Position numbers and translations under genes: made by a program
From: JBJMQS01 sp045802605
GTDB lineage: Bacteria > Planctomycetota > Planctomycetia > Gemmatales > Gemmataceae
Direction of reading: 5' to 3'
Assembly: GCA_045802605.1 (NCBI GenBank)
Contig: JBJMQS010000020.1
Location: forward strand, 171,312-235,311
Length of the DNA: 64,000 nucleotides
The notes under the pieces: model-generated
The model's input: the letters and a program-made list of their open reading frames with translations, nothing else
Told to the model about the DNA's origin: nothing
Database searches by the model: none
Shown here: in pieces, positions 36,258 through 44,519 of the stretch
Layout of the letters: each line of letters opens with the position of its first letter
How positions within the stretch are numbered: the first letter of the stretch is position 1

Positions 36258-37643
36258 ATGAATGCGCCGGCTCCCCCACCGACGCTGACTTGTTGGGGTG
36301 CAGCCCGGACCGTGACCGGGTCGATGCATCTTGTGGAAGTTGGCGAGCGCGCCATCTTGCTCGACTGCGGTTTATTCCAAGGCCGCCGCCACGACGCTTA
36401 TCGCCGCAATAGTCAGTTCCCATTTCACCCCAGCAAAATCTCGGCAGTAATTCTCTCGCATGCCCATATCGATCATTGCGGCAACTTGCCAAATCTCATT
36501 CGTCAAGGCTTTCGTGGGCCAATTTGTTCCACGCAAACAACTGCGGACCTTGCGGCGATCATGCTGGCGGATTCGGCGCGGATCCAGGAAGAAGAGTCGG
36601 CTTGGAATGCGCGGCGGACCAACCTTGATGCCTGGATCGAGCCTCTTTACACGACAAACGACGCTGTGCATTGCAGCCAATCGATTATGCCGGTCAGTTA
36701 CGAGGCGCCCTTCGAGATTCTGCCCGGATGCAACGTGACACTACTCGATGCCGGCCACATCCCAGGCTCGGCGATGGTTCACCTGAATATCGACGGCGAG
36801 TTCACACTGACTTACACCGGGGACCTGGGCCGGCGGGAGTTCGATGTTTTTCCTCCAGCCGCGCCAATTCCGTCAGCGGATATCGTGTTAGCCGAATGCA
36901 CCTACGGTGGCCGGCGGCATCCGCTCTTGAGCGACGCCGTGGCTGAATTAGGCGGGGCCGTGACCCGAGTGGCATCGCGTGGCGGCAAGGTGCTGGTGCC
37001 AGCATTCGGTCTGGGCCGGGCGCAATTGCTCGCGCACTATCTGGTAGACCTCATGGATTCGGGTCGTGCGCCGCGATTGCCCGTTTTTGTCGATAGCCCG
37101 TTAGCGGCCGCGGTCGCCAACGTCTACCGTCAGCATGTCGAAGCATTTCGGATCGACCTGCCCGGCGACATGAGCCGGGTGCATTATGTGCAATCGTTCA
37201 ATGAAAGTCTGGCGTTGTGCGATTCGCCGGCGCCCTGTGTGATAATCGCGGCCGGCGGTATGTGCGAAGGTGGCCGAATCATCCAGCACTTGGTCCGCAA
37301 CGTTTCCGATCCTGCCGCCTGCATTGTGCTGGTGAGCTTTCAAGCGCCGCGAACATTGGGGCGGCAACTGCTCGAACGTCCGCCCATAGTCCACATCCTG
37401 GGACGAGATTACCCTTTGAGGGCCGAGGTGATTCACCTGGAGGGCTTCTCCAGCCATGCCGATCATGATGATCTGATGGCGCAGCTCACGCCATTGGCGG
37501 GCACCGGGTCGCGCGTCCGGTTGATTCATGGTGAGCCGGCCGCCGCCGAAGCGCTGGAAGCTGATCTTCGCGCTCATGGCATTACTGATGTCGGCCACCC
37601 CGAGACTGGTGATCGCGAAGAACTTCGACGGGTGACCACATAA
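36258..37643 (+). CDS. Beta-CASP MBL-fold ribonuclease-like protein
   Basis: Product of 461 residues. It has the metallo-beta-lactamase motifs (LLDCGLFQG, LSHAHIDHCGNLP, LDAGHIPGSAMVH, LTYTGDLGRR) and the beta-CASP motifs (ECTYGGRRH, VLVPAFGLGRAQ, VIIAAGGMCEGGR, EGFSSHADHDDL). This is the YSH1/CPSF-like group of RNA-processing nucleases. It lacks an evident KH domain and is shorter than RNase J. Substrate unknown. The next gene starts 2 nt after its stop, so they are cotranscribed. Confidence 0.9.
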   Translation: MNAPAPPPTLTCWGAARTVTGSMHLVEVGERAILLDCGLFQGRRHDAYRRNSQFPFHPSKISAVILSHAHIDHCGNLPNLIRQGFRGPICSTQTTADLAAIMLADSARIQEEESAWNARRTNLDAWIEPLYTTNDAVHCSQSIMPVSYEAPFEILPGCNVTLLDAGHIPGSAMVHLNIDGEFTLTYTGDLGRREFDVFPPAAPIPSADIVLAECTYGGRRHPLLSDAVAELGGAVTRVASRGGKVLVPAFGLGRAQLLAHYLVDLMDSGRAPRLPVFVDSPLAAAVANVYRQHVEAFRIDLPGDMSRVHYVQSFNESLALCDSPAPCVIIAAGGMCEGGRIIQHLVRNVSDPAACIVLVSFQAPRTLGRQLLERPPIVHILGRDYPLRAEVIHLEGFSSHADHDDLMAQLTPLAGTGSRVRLIHGEPAAAEALEADLRAHGITDVGHPETGDREELRRVTT

Positions 37644-37645
37644 CT

Positions 37646-38620
37646 ATGGCACGCATTGAACTCACAACTGCCGCAATGATCGCGCAAGCCGCTGAGTTGC
37701 TTCGCAATGGCGATCTAGTGGCGTTTCCTACTGAAACTGTTTATGGCCTTGGTGCGAACGCGCTCAATCGAGACGCCGTTCGCAAGATCTTCGTCGCCAA
37801 GGGTCGGCCTTCCAACAATCCGATCATCGTCCATGTGACCGATGGGTTGCGGCTGGCGCAAGTGGCTGAAAATATCCCTGATATCGCCTTCCGCCTCGCC
37901 GAGCGATACTGGCCGGGCCCACTCACGCTCGTGTTGCCGCGAAGTTCCGATCTGCCCGATGAAGTCACTGGCGGCGGCCCCACCGTGGCAGTGCGCATCC
38001 CGGCACATCCCATCGCACAGGCGCTTCTGGCCGCGGCCCAAATTCCCGTCGCCGCACCCAGTGCCAATCGCTCGACAGGTTTATCACCGACAACGGCGGC
38101 CCATGTCGCCGCCAGCCTCGGCGATTCGGTGGACTTAATCTTGGACGGCGGCGCCTGCCCGGGCGGAATTGAATCCACCGTGCTCGATGTCACGGCCAGT
38201 CCGCCACGCATCCTGCGGCCCGGACCGATCACAGCGATGATGATTGAAATCATCACGGGCCCCTTGGGAGCCGCGCCAACCAATGAAAATGAGATCCCGC
38301 GTTCGCCCGGTCAAATGCTGCGGCATTATGCTCCGCGAACGCCGTTGGAAATCGCTCCGGACGATGGGTTGAACCGAGTCACTGAGCTACTCGCAAGCCA
38401 GAAAAAGGTGGCATGGCTAACATGGCCGGATGGTCCGTTTAGCGTGAACGCTATCGAACATCGAACATTGCCGCGCGACCCAGTGAGATACGCCGCGGGC
38501 CTGTACGCGGCGTTGCACGATTTGGACGCGGCCGGCTGTGATCGCATCGTGGTGGCCGCGGTACCGAACGACCCCGAGTGGCTCGCGATTCGGGATCGGC
38601 TGACCAGAGCCGCGAACTAA
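37646..38620 (+). CDS. L-threonylcarbamoyladenylate synthase (Sua5 type)
   Basis: Makes threonylcarbamoyl-AMP from threonine, bicarbonate and ATP for the t6A37 modification of tRNAs. Product of 324 residues. The YrdC domain spans about residues 10-205 (AFPTETVYGLGANAL, FVAKGRPSNNPIIVHV, AAPSANRSTGLSPT, STVLDV) and a C-terminal Sua5 domain follows (SPGQMLRHYAPRTPLEI). The two-domain form distinguishes it from the short TsaC. It starts 2 nt after the beta-CASP gene, and its stop overlaps the convergent methyltransferase gene by 4 nt. Confidence 0.94.
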   Translation: MARIELTTAAMIAQAAELLRNGDLVAFPTETVYGLGANALNRDAVRKIFVAKGRPSNNPIIVHVTDGLRLAQVAENIPDIAFRLAERYWPGPLTLVLPRSSDLPDEVTGGGPTVAVRIPAHPIAQALLAAAQIPVAAPSANRSTGLSPTTAAHVAASLGDSVDLILDGGACPGGIESTVLDVTASPPRILRPGPITAMMIEIITGPLGAAPTNENEIPRSPGQMLRHYAPRTPLEIAPDDGLNRVTELLASQKKVAWLTWPDGPFSVNAIEHRTLPRDPVRYAAGLYAALHDLDAAGCDRIVVAAVPNDPEWLAIRDRLTRAAN

Positions 38621-39465
38621 GTGCCTTTGCGCACTCGGTGCTTCATAAACGTGTTGGTCTCGGCCGGCGTTCTCTCGCGGACTCGGATTGCTCCAGCTTT
38701 GATGCGCTTGAACGCCGACTTCGCATTTGTCTCGCTATATTCAATTCCGATGGAGCGCCGACCCAATTCGCGCGCCACCGTGGCGGTTGTGCCACTGCCC
38801 AAAAACGGATCGAGGACCAGATCACCGGGGTTGGAGCACGCACGAATCACGCGCTCCAAGTAAACTTCGGGAATCTGGTTTTGGTGTTGCTTGCGGCGTT
38901 CCTTGTTGTTGCCCTGGATCCGGCCCCAGTAGTTGCCATACCACACATCGAGCGGCACTCTTAGCCCGGCGTGTTGTTCCTTCGCATGGGTACGGGCATC
39001 GTCATACACGGCGGCACGATCGGAAGGTTCAAGCACTTCCGCGGGATTCCACGTTCGCTTGTCGCGGTGCTTGGCGAAATAGAGCGCGTGAACTTTCGAC
39101 ACGATGAAGTTGCCGAGCCGGTTTTGGCCGAAGCGAAAGTGCCAGATGCACCAATTGATCATCACGAGTTTGCGCTGTTTCAGGTGCACGACGATTTCGG
39201 CGGCGGTATCGTCAGGGATGTTCACCCACATTGAGCCATGTTGTTTGAGCACGCGGATGCAGCCATCGAGCCAGTCATAGGTGAATTTCAAATACTCCTC
39301 GCGTGGCCGGGCGTCATCCCACTCGCCATAAGGAACGTCCCAATTGAATGGCGGATCGGCGAACACGAGATCAACCGACTGGTCCGCAAGCTTCCCGAGA
39401 ATCTGACGGCAATCGCCGACGAAGACGTCGGTGTCGGGGTTATCCAAATGAAACTTCGAATCCAT
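38617..39465 (-). CDS. Orphan site-specific DNA (adenine-N6 or cytosine-N4) methyltransferase
   Basis: Product of 282 residues. DLVFADPPFNWDVPYGEW carries the catalytic DPPF motif IV and LVLDPFLGSGTTATVARELG the SAM motif I, in the order IV then I typical of the beta class. HYAKHRDKRTW-like and RVIRACSNPGDLVLDP segments follow the family. No restriction endonuclease or specificity gene is adjacent, so it may be a regulatory or solitary enzyme. The recognised site cannot be read from sequence. Its stop codon overlaps that of the Sua5-type gene, converging. Confidence 0.88.
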   Translation of the reverse strand: MDSKFHLDNPDTDVFVGDCRQILGKLADQSVDLVFADPPFNWDVPYGEWDDARPREEYLKFTYDWLDGCIRVLKQHGSMWVNIPDDTAAEIVVHLKQRKLVMINWCIWHFRFGQNRLGNFIVSKVHALYFAKHRDKRTWNPAEVLEPSDRAAVYDDARTHAKEQHAGLRVPLDVWYGNYWGRIQGNNKERRKQHQNQIPEVYLERVIRACSNPGDLVLDPFLGSGTTATVARELGRRSIGIEYSETNAKSAFKRIKAGAIRVRERTPAETNTFMKHRVRKGT

Positions 39466-39624
39466 TGAGACAACGTATAAAGCAAGTCAACTCGCGCCAC
39501 TTTTTCCCTGGAGAGAAGTAGGCCTTAGCTTCACAATGGCGGCCAATGTGTGTAGCCCGTCGTCGTAAATTGGTACGGCGATTGCACATAAAGACTCATC
39601 GCTCCCCCTTACCCATGAAGTGCC

Positions 39625-40689
39625 ATGAAACACCCCAATAGTCGCAAGCGCGCGCAAGATAGCGCCAAGCGCCGAATGATTTTGCTCCAACTCGAAGAGC
39701 GAAATGCGCCAGCCGGGCTCACTAGTTTGCTCACGGGGCCGCTTAGCGCCGTCGGAAATATCGAGCAAGGAGTGGTCGCCGCGGTTACATCCTCGGCGAC
39801 GAATCTGACTCAGGGCACTCCGGCAGGACAGTTGGTTTCGGGCGCGGCACCGGTCATCAGCCAGCCTCTTCCTACTCCGTCGCCAATTCTCGGAGTCATC
39901 GATACCATCGTGCCAGTCACGCCCACATTGCCGCCGACGCCAATCACGCCGCCGAGCAATGGCGGAAGTATTGGGAACACAGGCGGCACGATCACACCGC
40001 CAACGACGCTTCCGCCCACGACTCCGGGCACAAATTCTTCGCCCGGGACAACTGGAACGACGCCGACAACGGCGACGCCATTTACTCCCAACTCCGGCAT
40101 CGTCTCTCCCGCGACGCCGAACGCCAACCACGGCACGACCGGAGATGCGGCGATTCAACCGGGTACTCAATTTGGTAACGCCATCAACCCGGCCTTCGCG
40201 CAGGTGCAGCCAGACAATCGCCTCGCCTTCCCGACGAACGATAACGGCGTATTCGATTTCGGAGCATTTGATCGCGGGCCGGTGGGCCAATTCGTTGCGC
40301 CATTCGCATTCGGCGGCGCAGCCAATGCAGAATTGCGATTGAACGGCGACAGCGGCGCCGCGGAAGAAACGACGAACGACACGAATGCCGCCGCGGGCCG
40401 GTCCACGACGACCGCGACGGATACGGCCACTCCGACTCCATCCACACCCAATCGTGAAACAGCCCTGCGCCTGCCCGGCCCATCCGGTGGCGACACGGCG
40501 GCAGTAAACCTGCCGTTAGCGACGACGACAACGACGTCCGACAACCCCGTCGTGCAATTCATTCGCACGACTGCCGGACAAATCACTCTTGCAACGACTG
40601 TCGTCATCACCGCCGTCGCTGCGTTCGCGGCCGCGCGCTGGCAGGAGATTCACGAGCGATTGAGCCGAGTGAAGACCCCGCGACTCTAG
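39625..40689 (+). CDS. Pro/Thr-rich surface protein with LEERNAP N-terminus and C-terminal anchor helix
   Basis: Product of 354 residues. A basic N-terminus leads to LLQLEERNAPAG (about residues 20-31), the same motif type as in the giant protein. Most of the rest is low-complexity Thr/Pro/Ala/Gly (residues about 85-320), suiting an extended stalk. A single helix (TLATTVVITAVAAFAAARW) near residue 320-340 and a basic tail act as a C-terminal membrane anchor. It has no recognised domain. Base composition follows the neighbours. Probably a cell-surface protein; role unknown. Confidence 0.72.
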   Translation: MKHPNSRKRAQDSAKRRMILLQLEERNAPAGLTSLLTGPLSAVGNIEQGVVAAVTSSATNLTQGTPAGQLVSGAAPVISQPLPTPSPILGVIDTIVPVTPTLPPTPITPPSNGGSIGNTGGTITPPTTLPPTTPGTNSSPGTTGTTPTTATPFTPNSGIVSPATPNANHGTTGDAAIQPGTQFGNAINPAFAQVQPDNRLAFPTNDNGVFDFGAFDRGPVGQFVAPFAFGGAANAELRLNGDSGAAEETTNDTNAAAGRSTTTATDTATPTPSTPNRETALRLPGPSGGDTAAVNLPLATTTTTSDNPVVQFIRTTAGQITLATTVVITAVAAFAAARWQEIHERLSRVKTPRL

Positions 40690-40747
40690 ACGGATAGTAT
40701 CCGGCTGGATATTCCGAGCGCTTAAACTGTCATCCCACCGCCCAATA

Positions 40748-40829
40748 GTGTCATCCCGGGGCTCTGCGAGGGATCTCTCTTGTGCCTGCGGAGACAAGAG
40801 AGATCCCTCGCCAAGCCTCGGGATGACAC
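40748..40829. repeat. 36-bp imperfect inverted repeat
   Basis: The arms 40748-40783 (GTGTCATCCCGGGGCTCTGC at the outer edge) and 40794-40829 pair with a few mismatches over a 10-nt loop. It lies in the 353-bp gap after the Pro/Thr-rich gene and may terminate it. Otherwise this gap holds only the small hairpin at 40871-40895 and no gene. Confidence 0.82.
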
Positions 40830-40870
40830 GATGGGGCCGCGGATATTCTCCCACGTTCTCCATTCTCCCT

Positions 40871-40895
40871 CGTTCCCAAACTCTGTTTGGGAACG
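40871..40895. repeat. Perfect 11-bp hairpin
   Basis: CGTTCCCAAAC and GTTTGGGAACG flank a 3-nt loop. It lies between the repeat at 40748 and the pseudopilin gene. The same short hairpin type is common as a dispersed repeat; I saw no second copy in this window. Confidence 0.7.
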
Positions 40896-41042
40896 CAGTA
40901 TCGAAACGCTCCTAATGTAACAAAGAGCCTCGATTGCGACGCCGCGTCGCTTGGGCGGTGTTTAATTGCCCAGTCCAGCGCTTGAGATCTGGCGAAGTCA
41001 GAGGGTTCTGCGCCATGCCACGGGTTCGATGAGGAGTTTCTC

Positions 41043-41645
41043 ATGGACGCCTCACCCGACTCTCATGGTGGCGCGTTTAAGTTGGCGGTGCCCAGTCATC
41101 ACGCGCCCAAATCGAAATCAATTATGACACCACAACCCAAGTCGCGCAATGGCCTGACGCTGGTCGAATTGTTGGCGGTCATCGGCATTATTGCTGTGCT
41201 TTTGGCGATTTTACTCCCCGCAGTGCAAAAGGCGCGCAACGCATCGTGGCGGAGCAGTTGTCAAAACAACTTGCGGCAAATCGGGCTGGCGATGCAGATG
41301 TACCGCGAGTCCAACCACGATCGTTTTCCGGACGCGGCTCGGCTGCCAAGTTTGGAGCCGGGCCGATACTCTTTGGCTCAAGTGTTGTTTGATTATGTGG
41401 GACGTGAGCCGGCGGTGTTCTGCTGCCCGCTCGATCCCGCTTACTTCCGCACCGAAGGAATCAGCTACGAGTATCCACAGCCAGCGCGGGGTCCCTCGGG
41501 CCAAACGCTTGATGAACTCCAGAAGGCGTGGAAAGAAGTGCCGACCACTGAAATCTGGTTGAGCTACGACTTCGAACCGGTGCACAATCCGGTCGGCACG
41601 CCGGACGACCGGTCGTTCCTCTATGCGGATGGGCACGTTCGATAA
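41043..41645 (+). CDS. Pseudopilin-like protein (prepilin N-terminus)
   Basis: Product of 200 residues. The ATG at 41043 has GAGGAG six nt upstream, giving a 37-residue leader before the prepilin motif NGLTLVELLAVIGIIAVLLA (cleavage before the Leu or Thr after Gly). A second ATG at 41124 has no ribosome site. After the helix comes AVQKARNAS-WRSSCQNNLRQIG, typical of DUF1559-like planctomycete pseudopilins, and the end DDRSFLYADGHVR fits their H-x9-DG motif. Probably exported by a type II/IV pilus-like system that is not in the window. Confidence 0.85.
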   Translation: MDASPDSHGGAFKLAVPSHHAPKSKSIMTPQPKSRNGLTLVELLAVIGIIAVLLAILLPAVQKARNASWRSSCQNNLRQIGLAMQMYRESNHDRFPDAARLPSLEPGRYSLAQVLFDYVGREPAVFCCPLDPAYFRTEGISYEYPQPARGPSGQTLDELQKAWKEVPTTEIWLSYDFEPVHNPVGTPDDRSFLYADGHVR

Positions 41646-41665
41646 TCGGTTCTTGGGAGATCGTG

Positions 41666-42208
41666 ATGAAAAAGCACATCACTCGCCGCCGAGTGGCGAC
41701 AACGATTGCACTATTGCTGCTGTTGCTGTGGTGGTTGTGGCCGGTCGATGAACTGGCCCACGTCCATGCGATTCAGCACGATCTGTTCGGCCAAGACGCG
41801 CAGGCATTATCGCCAGAGGAGCGGCAGGCGAAGTTCGCCGAACTTCGCTCCGAGATGGCGAAACTCTCGCCGGCACAGCGGCACGAGCTGTCCGCTGATC
41901 GGCAAAAGCGCATGCAGGATCGTATGGCCCATTACTTCGCCATGTCGGAGGCTGAAAAGAAAGCCTATCTCGATCAGCAGATTGACCACGCATCGCAAAT
42001 GCAGCAACAAATGCAAGCCAATGGCGGCTGGGGTGGCAATGGCGGTCCGGGCAATAACTCAAGTCAGAGTTCCGAAGATCGCGAACACCGTCGGCAGCAA
42101 CATCTCGACAGCACCACTCCGGAGTTTCGCGCTCAAATGGACCAATTCCGCCACGACATGTCGCAGCGCCGGCAAGAGCGCGGCTTGGCGGCGAGTCCGC
42201 CCCGGTAG
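41666..42208 (+). CDS. Membrane-anchored helical protein of unknown function
   Basis: Product of 180 residues. Start ATG at 41666 has GGGAG six nt upstream. One N-terminal transmembrane helix (about residues 10-25, Leu/Trp-rich) is followed by an acidic/basic helical region with LSPEERQAKFAELRSEM and LSPAQRHELSADR repeats, a Gly/Asn-rich linker and a last helix. The pattern recalls DUF3106-type helical periplasmic proteins. It follows the pseudopilin gene by 20 nt, probably one operon; a role in the pilin-like system is possible but unproven. Confidence 0.72.
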   Translation: MKKHITRRRVATTIALLLLLLWWLWPVDELAHVHAIQHDLFGQDAQALSPEERQAKFAELRSEMAKLSPAQRHELSADRQKRMQDRMAHYFAMSEAEKKAYLDQQIDHASQMQQQMQANGGWGGNGGPGNNSSQSSEDREHRRQQHLDSTTPEFRAQMDQFRHDMSQRRQERGLAASPPR

Positions 42209-42210
42209 CC

Positions 42211-42789
42211 TTAACCCACGACTTTCCCTGTGACTTCCACCAGCCGTTTTGCCATACCGGCGAGTTCGTCGCGCAATTTCAACTCGCTTAGCGAACCGTC
42301 GGCCGCGAATGTGTTTTGATCGGCGTGGACAGCTCGTTGCTCAGGCAGCACGGTCACGAAAATATTTGCCAGTATCCACCGCAGCGCGTAAAGCCCGCGC
42401 AAACCTCCTAGCGCTCCCGGCGATGCAGCGACTAATAGCGCCGTTTTGCCGACGTACGCCTCGAGACGTTTCTCACCAGGAATAGGCCGGGAGACCCAGT
42501 CGATGGTGTTCTTCAGTACCGCAGTGATCGAACTGTTGTACTCCGGCGCACTGATCAGAAAGCCATGATGTGCTTTGAACATTTCTTTGAGGCGCAGTGC
42601 ATTTTCGGGGAGTCCTTTTTCCTGCTCGAGATCGCCGTCGTATAGCGGCATGGGAAAATCGCGTAGATCGATGAGCGTGACCTCCGCGCCGGCATCGCGC
42701 GCGAGCGCCGCCATGACTCGGATGAGTTTTTTGTTGAATGACTCGCTGCGCGTGGCGCCGGCGAAGGCGAGGATCTTCGGGGTTGGCAT
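42211..42789 (-). CDS. NAD(P)H-dependent FMN reductase
   Basis: Product of 192 residues of the flavodoxin-like FMN reductase family. FMN-binding loops are AGATRSESFNKKLIRV near the N-terminus, SAPEYNSSITAVLKNTIDW and LVAASPGALGGLRGLYALR. The enzyme reduces flavin or quinone-like substrates with NAD(P)H in the cytoplasm. Length is typical for the family. It ends 3 nt from the convergent helical-protein stop. Confidence 0.9.
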   Translation of the reverse strand: MPTPKILAFAGATRSESFNKKLIRVMAALARDAGAEVTLIDLRDFPMPLYDGDLEQEKGLPENALRLKEMFKAHHGFLISAPEYNSSITAVLKNTIDWVSRPIPGEKRLEAYVGKTALLVAASPGALGGLRGLYALRWILANIFVTVLPEQRAVHADQNTFAADGSLSELKLRDELAGMAKRLVEVTGKVVG

Positions 42790-42806
42790 TGTTAGTTCCC
42801 AAAGAG

Positions 42807-42880
42807 CCTAACCACAGAGGCACAGAGACACAGAGAAACCAATTTGTGAATTTAGTTTTCGCTGTGCCCCTGTGGTTAGG
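42807..42880. repeat. 19-bp inverted repeat of the CACAGAG type
   Basis: The arms 42807-42825 and 42862-42880 pair with one mismatch (CCTAACCACAGAGGCACAG and its complement). The right arm includes the stop codon of the FAH-family gene (42876-42878). It resembles the hairpin at 22101-22183. Confidence 0.75.
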
Positions 42881-43730
42881 CCTGTGTTACGGTGTTTCGC
42901 AAGACACCCAGACCATCGATTTCGATCTCGACTATATCGCCCGACTGCAACCACACGGGCGGCTTGCGGGCGAATCCCACACCCGGCGGCGTACCAGTAA
43001 AGATCAAATCCCCGGGTTCGAGCGTCATCACCTGGGACAGATAAGCGATCAACTGCGGCACGTTGAAGATAAACTCGCGGGTGTTCGAGTCCTGCATTGT
43101 GCGGCCATTGAGTCGAAGCTGGATTCGCAAACTATGTGGGTCAGGCACTTCATCGACGGTGATTAGCTCGGGCCCGATCGGCGCAAAAGTGTCGAATGTT
43201 TTGCCGATAATCCACTGCTTGGCTTCGCCACGCATCTGCCAATCGCGAGCCGAGACATCCTGCCCGATTGTGTATCCGCCGACGTATTTCATCGCATCAG
43301 TTTCAGCGATATCGCGGCCGGTGCGACCAATGACGACGACGAGTTCAGCTTCGTAATCGACCTTTTTGCTGACCCTGGGCAATCGAACCACGTCGCTGTG
43401 GGCACACAGGGCGTTGGAGAACTTGCCGAAGAGAACGGGTTCCGTCGGAATCGCCTTGCCGCCTTCGATGGCGTGATCGCGATAATTCAGTCCGATGCAG
43501 AGAATCTTGGGCGGATCGAAAATCGGCGGGGCAAAGCGGGCCTCACGCACCGGAATGCGAATGGCACTTCGCTCAGCCGCTTCGCGGGCTCGGCTCACGA
43601 GTCCATCGCGCAGAATTTCCCGCACCGATGGCGGAATTTGGGCATCCGCGGCGTGCAGATCGACATAAGCCTCGCCGACGCGGGCAAAAGCCCGTGGTCC
43701 AGTCGCCGTGATCAGCGTGGCTAGCCGCAT
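42876..43730 (-). CDS. Fumarylacetoacetate hydrolase family protein
   Basis: Product of 284 residues. The FAH core shows ILCIGLNYRDHAIEGG, VLFGKFSNALCAHSD, VDYEAELVVVIG (Glu metal ligands), GYTIGQDVSARDWQMR (Asp) and DLIFTGTPPGVGFARKP. Such single-domain members cleave C-C bonds or hydrate dienoates in aromatic breakdown (acylpyruvate hydrolase, 2-hydroxyhepta-2,4-diene-1,7-dioate isomerase types). The exact substrate is open. It is distinct from fahA at 20831-22093. The next gene downstream is the FMN reductase, 86 nt away, with the inverted repeat between them. Confidence 0.9.
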   Translation of the reverse strand: MRLATLITATGPRAFARVGEAYVDLHAADAQIPPSVREILRDGLVSRAREAAERSAIRIPVREARFAPPIFDPPKILCIGLNYRDHAIEGGKAIPTEPVLFGKFSNALCAHSDVVRLPRVSKKVDYEAELVVVIGRTGRDIAETDAMKYVGGYTIGQDVSARDWQMRGEAKQWIIGKTFDTFAPIGPELITVDEVPDPHSLRIQLRLNGRTMQDSNTREFIFNVPQLIAYLSQVMTLEPGDLIFTGTPPGVGFARKPPVWLQSGDIVEIEIDGLGVLRNTVTQA

Positions 43731-43833
43731 GATAAAGAGTTAGGGAGTTGATCGCGTAAAGGTAAGAAGCTCGCGCATTTCTATTCATCCAACGGCCAGA
43801 ATGGTAGAATGAGTGCCGAGACGGGGCTCATTT

Positions 43834-44070
43834 ATGATTGATTGGCGGCAGTATCTGACGAGCGATTCTCAAATCTGTGGTGGACAACTTTGCGCCAAAG
43901 GCACGCGGGTCTTTGTCACGAACATTCTTGACAGTTTAGCTGAAGGCGCGTCTCGCGATGAGATTCTCCTCAGTTATCCATCGCTAAAGCCCGAACATAT
44001 CGACGCTGCGATGGCCTACGTAGCAGAACTTGCCCGTGAAGAGGCTCTGCTGCCGTTGACCCGGCCATGA
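43834..44070 (+). CDS. DUF433 antitoxin-like protein
   Basis: Product of 78 residues from the ATG at 43834. It has the DUF433 helix-turn pattern: ICGGQLCAKGTRVFVTNIL, SLAEGASRDEILLSYPSL and IDAAMAYVAELA. Such proteins serve as antitoxin and DNA-binding autoregulator for a PIN-like partner. The stop overlaps the start of the partner gene by 4 nt (ATGA), the classical toxin-antitoxin arrangement. Confidence 0.92.
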   Translation: MIDWRQYLTSDSQICGGQLCAKGTRVFVTNILDSLAEGASRDEILLSYPSLKPEHIDAAMAYVAELAREEALLPLTRP

Positions 44071-44354
44071 AATTCAAAGTCGATGAAAATCTACCAAGTG
44101 AGATCGCTGAAGATTTGCGATCGGCTGGTCATCAGGCAGATACTGTGTTCGATGAAGGCCTGGCAGGCGCACCCGATCCTGTTGTGTTGGCAAACGTGCA
44201 ATCCGAAGGACGCGTGATTCTTACCCTCGATAAGGGTGTCGCGGACGTCCGCGCTTATCCGCCGCAACAATACGCTGGAATCGTTCTTTTTCGTCCACGA
44301 AGCACAGGCCGTGCCACCACGCTCGAGTTTGTGCGTCAATACCTTCCGATGTAG
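44067..44354 (+). CDS. DUF5615 PIN-like toxin
   Basis: Product of 95 residues. KFKVDENLPSEIAEDL gives the first acidic site, DTVFDEGLAGAPDP and VILTLDKGVADVRAYPP the others; these conserved acidic residues make up the Mut7-C/PIN-like nuclease site of DUF5615. Such proteins are RNase toxins neutralised by DUF433 partners, as encoded just upstream. No sign of damage. Confidence 0.92.
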   Translation: MKFKVDENLPSEIAEDLRSAGHQADTVFDEGLAGAPDPVVLANVQSEGRVILTLDKGVADVRAYPPQQYAGIVLFRPRSTGRATTLEFVRQYLPM

Positions 44355-44519
44355 CTGCAAGAGAAACTCGAGGGCCGACTTTTTGTTGTCTCCGAGAGCG
44401 GCATACGTATTCGAATGTCATAACCGTTCATACACCACGCATCCAGCGTCTATCCGACCCTACCCCTTATCCTCGTATTGGTTACAACGAAGCTATTCGG
44501 TTTCTTCGCGGGGCCTTGC

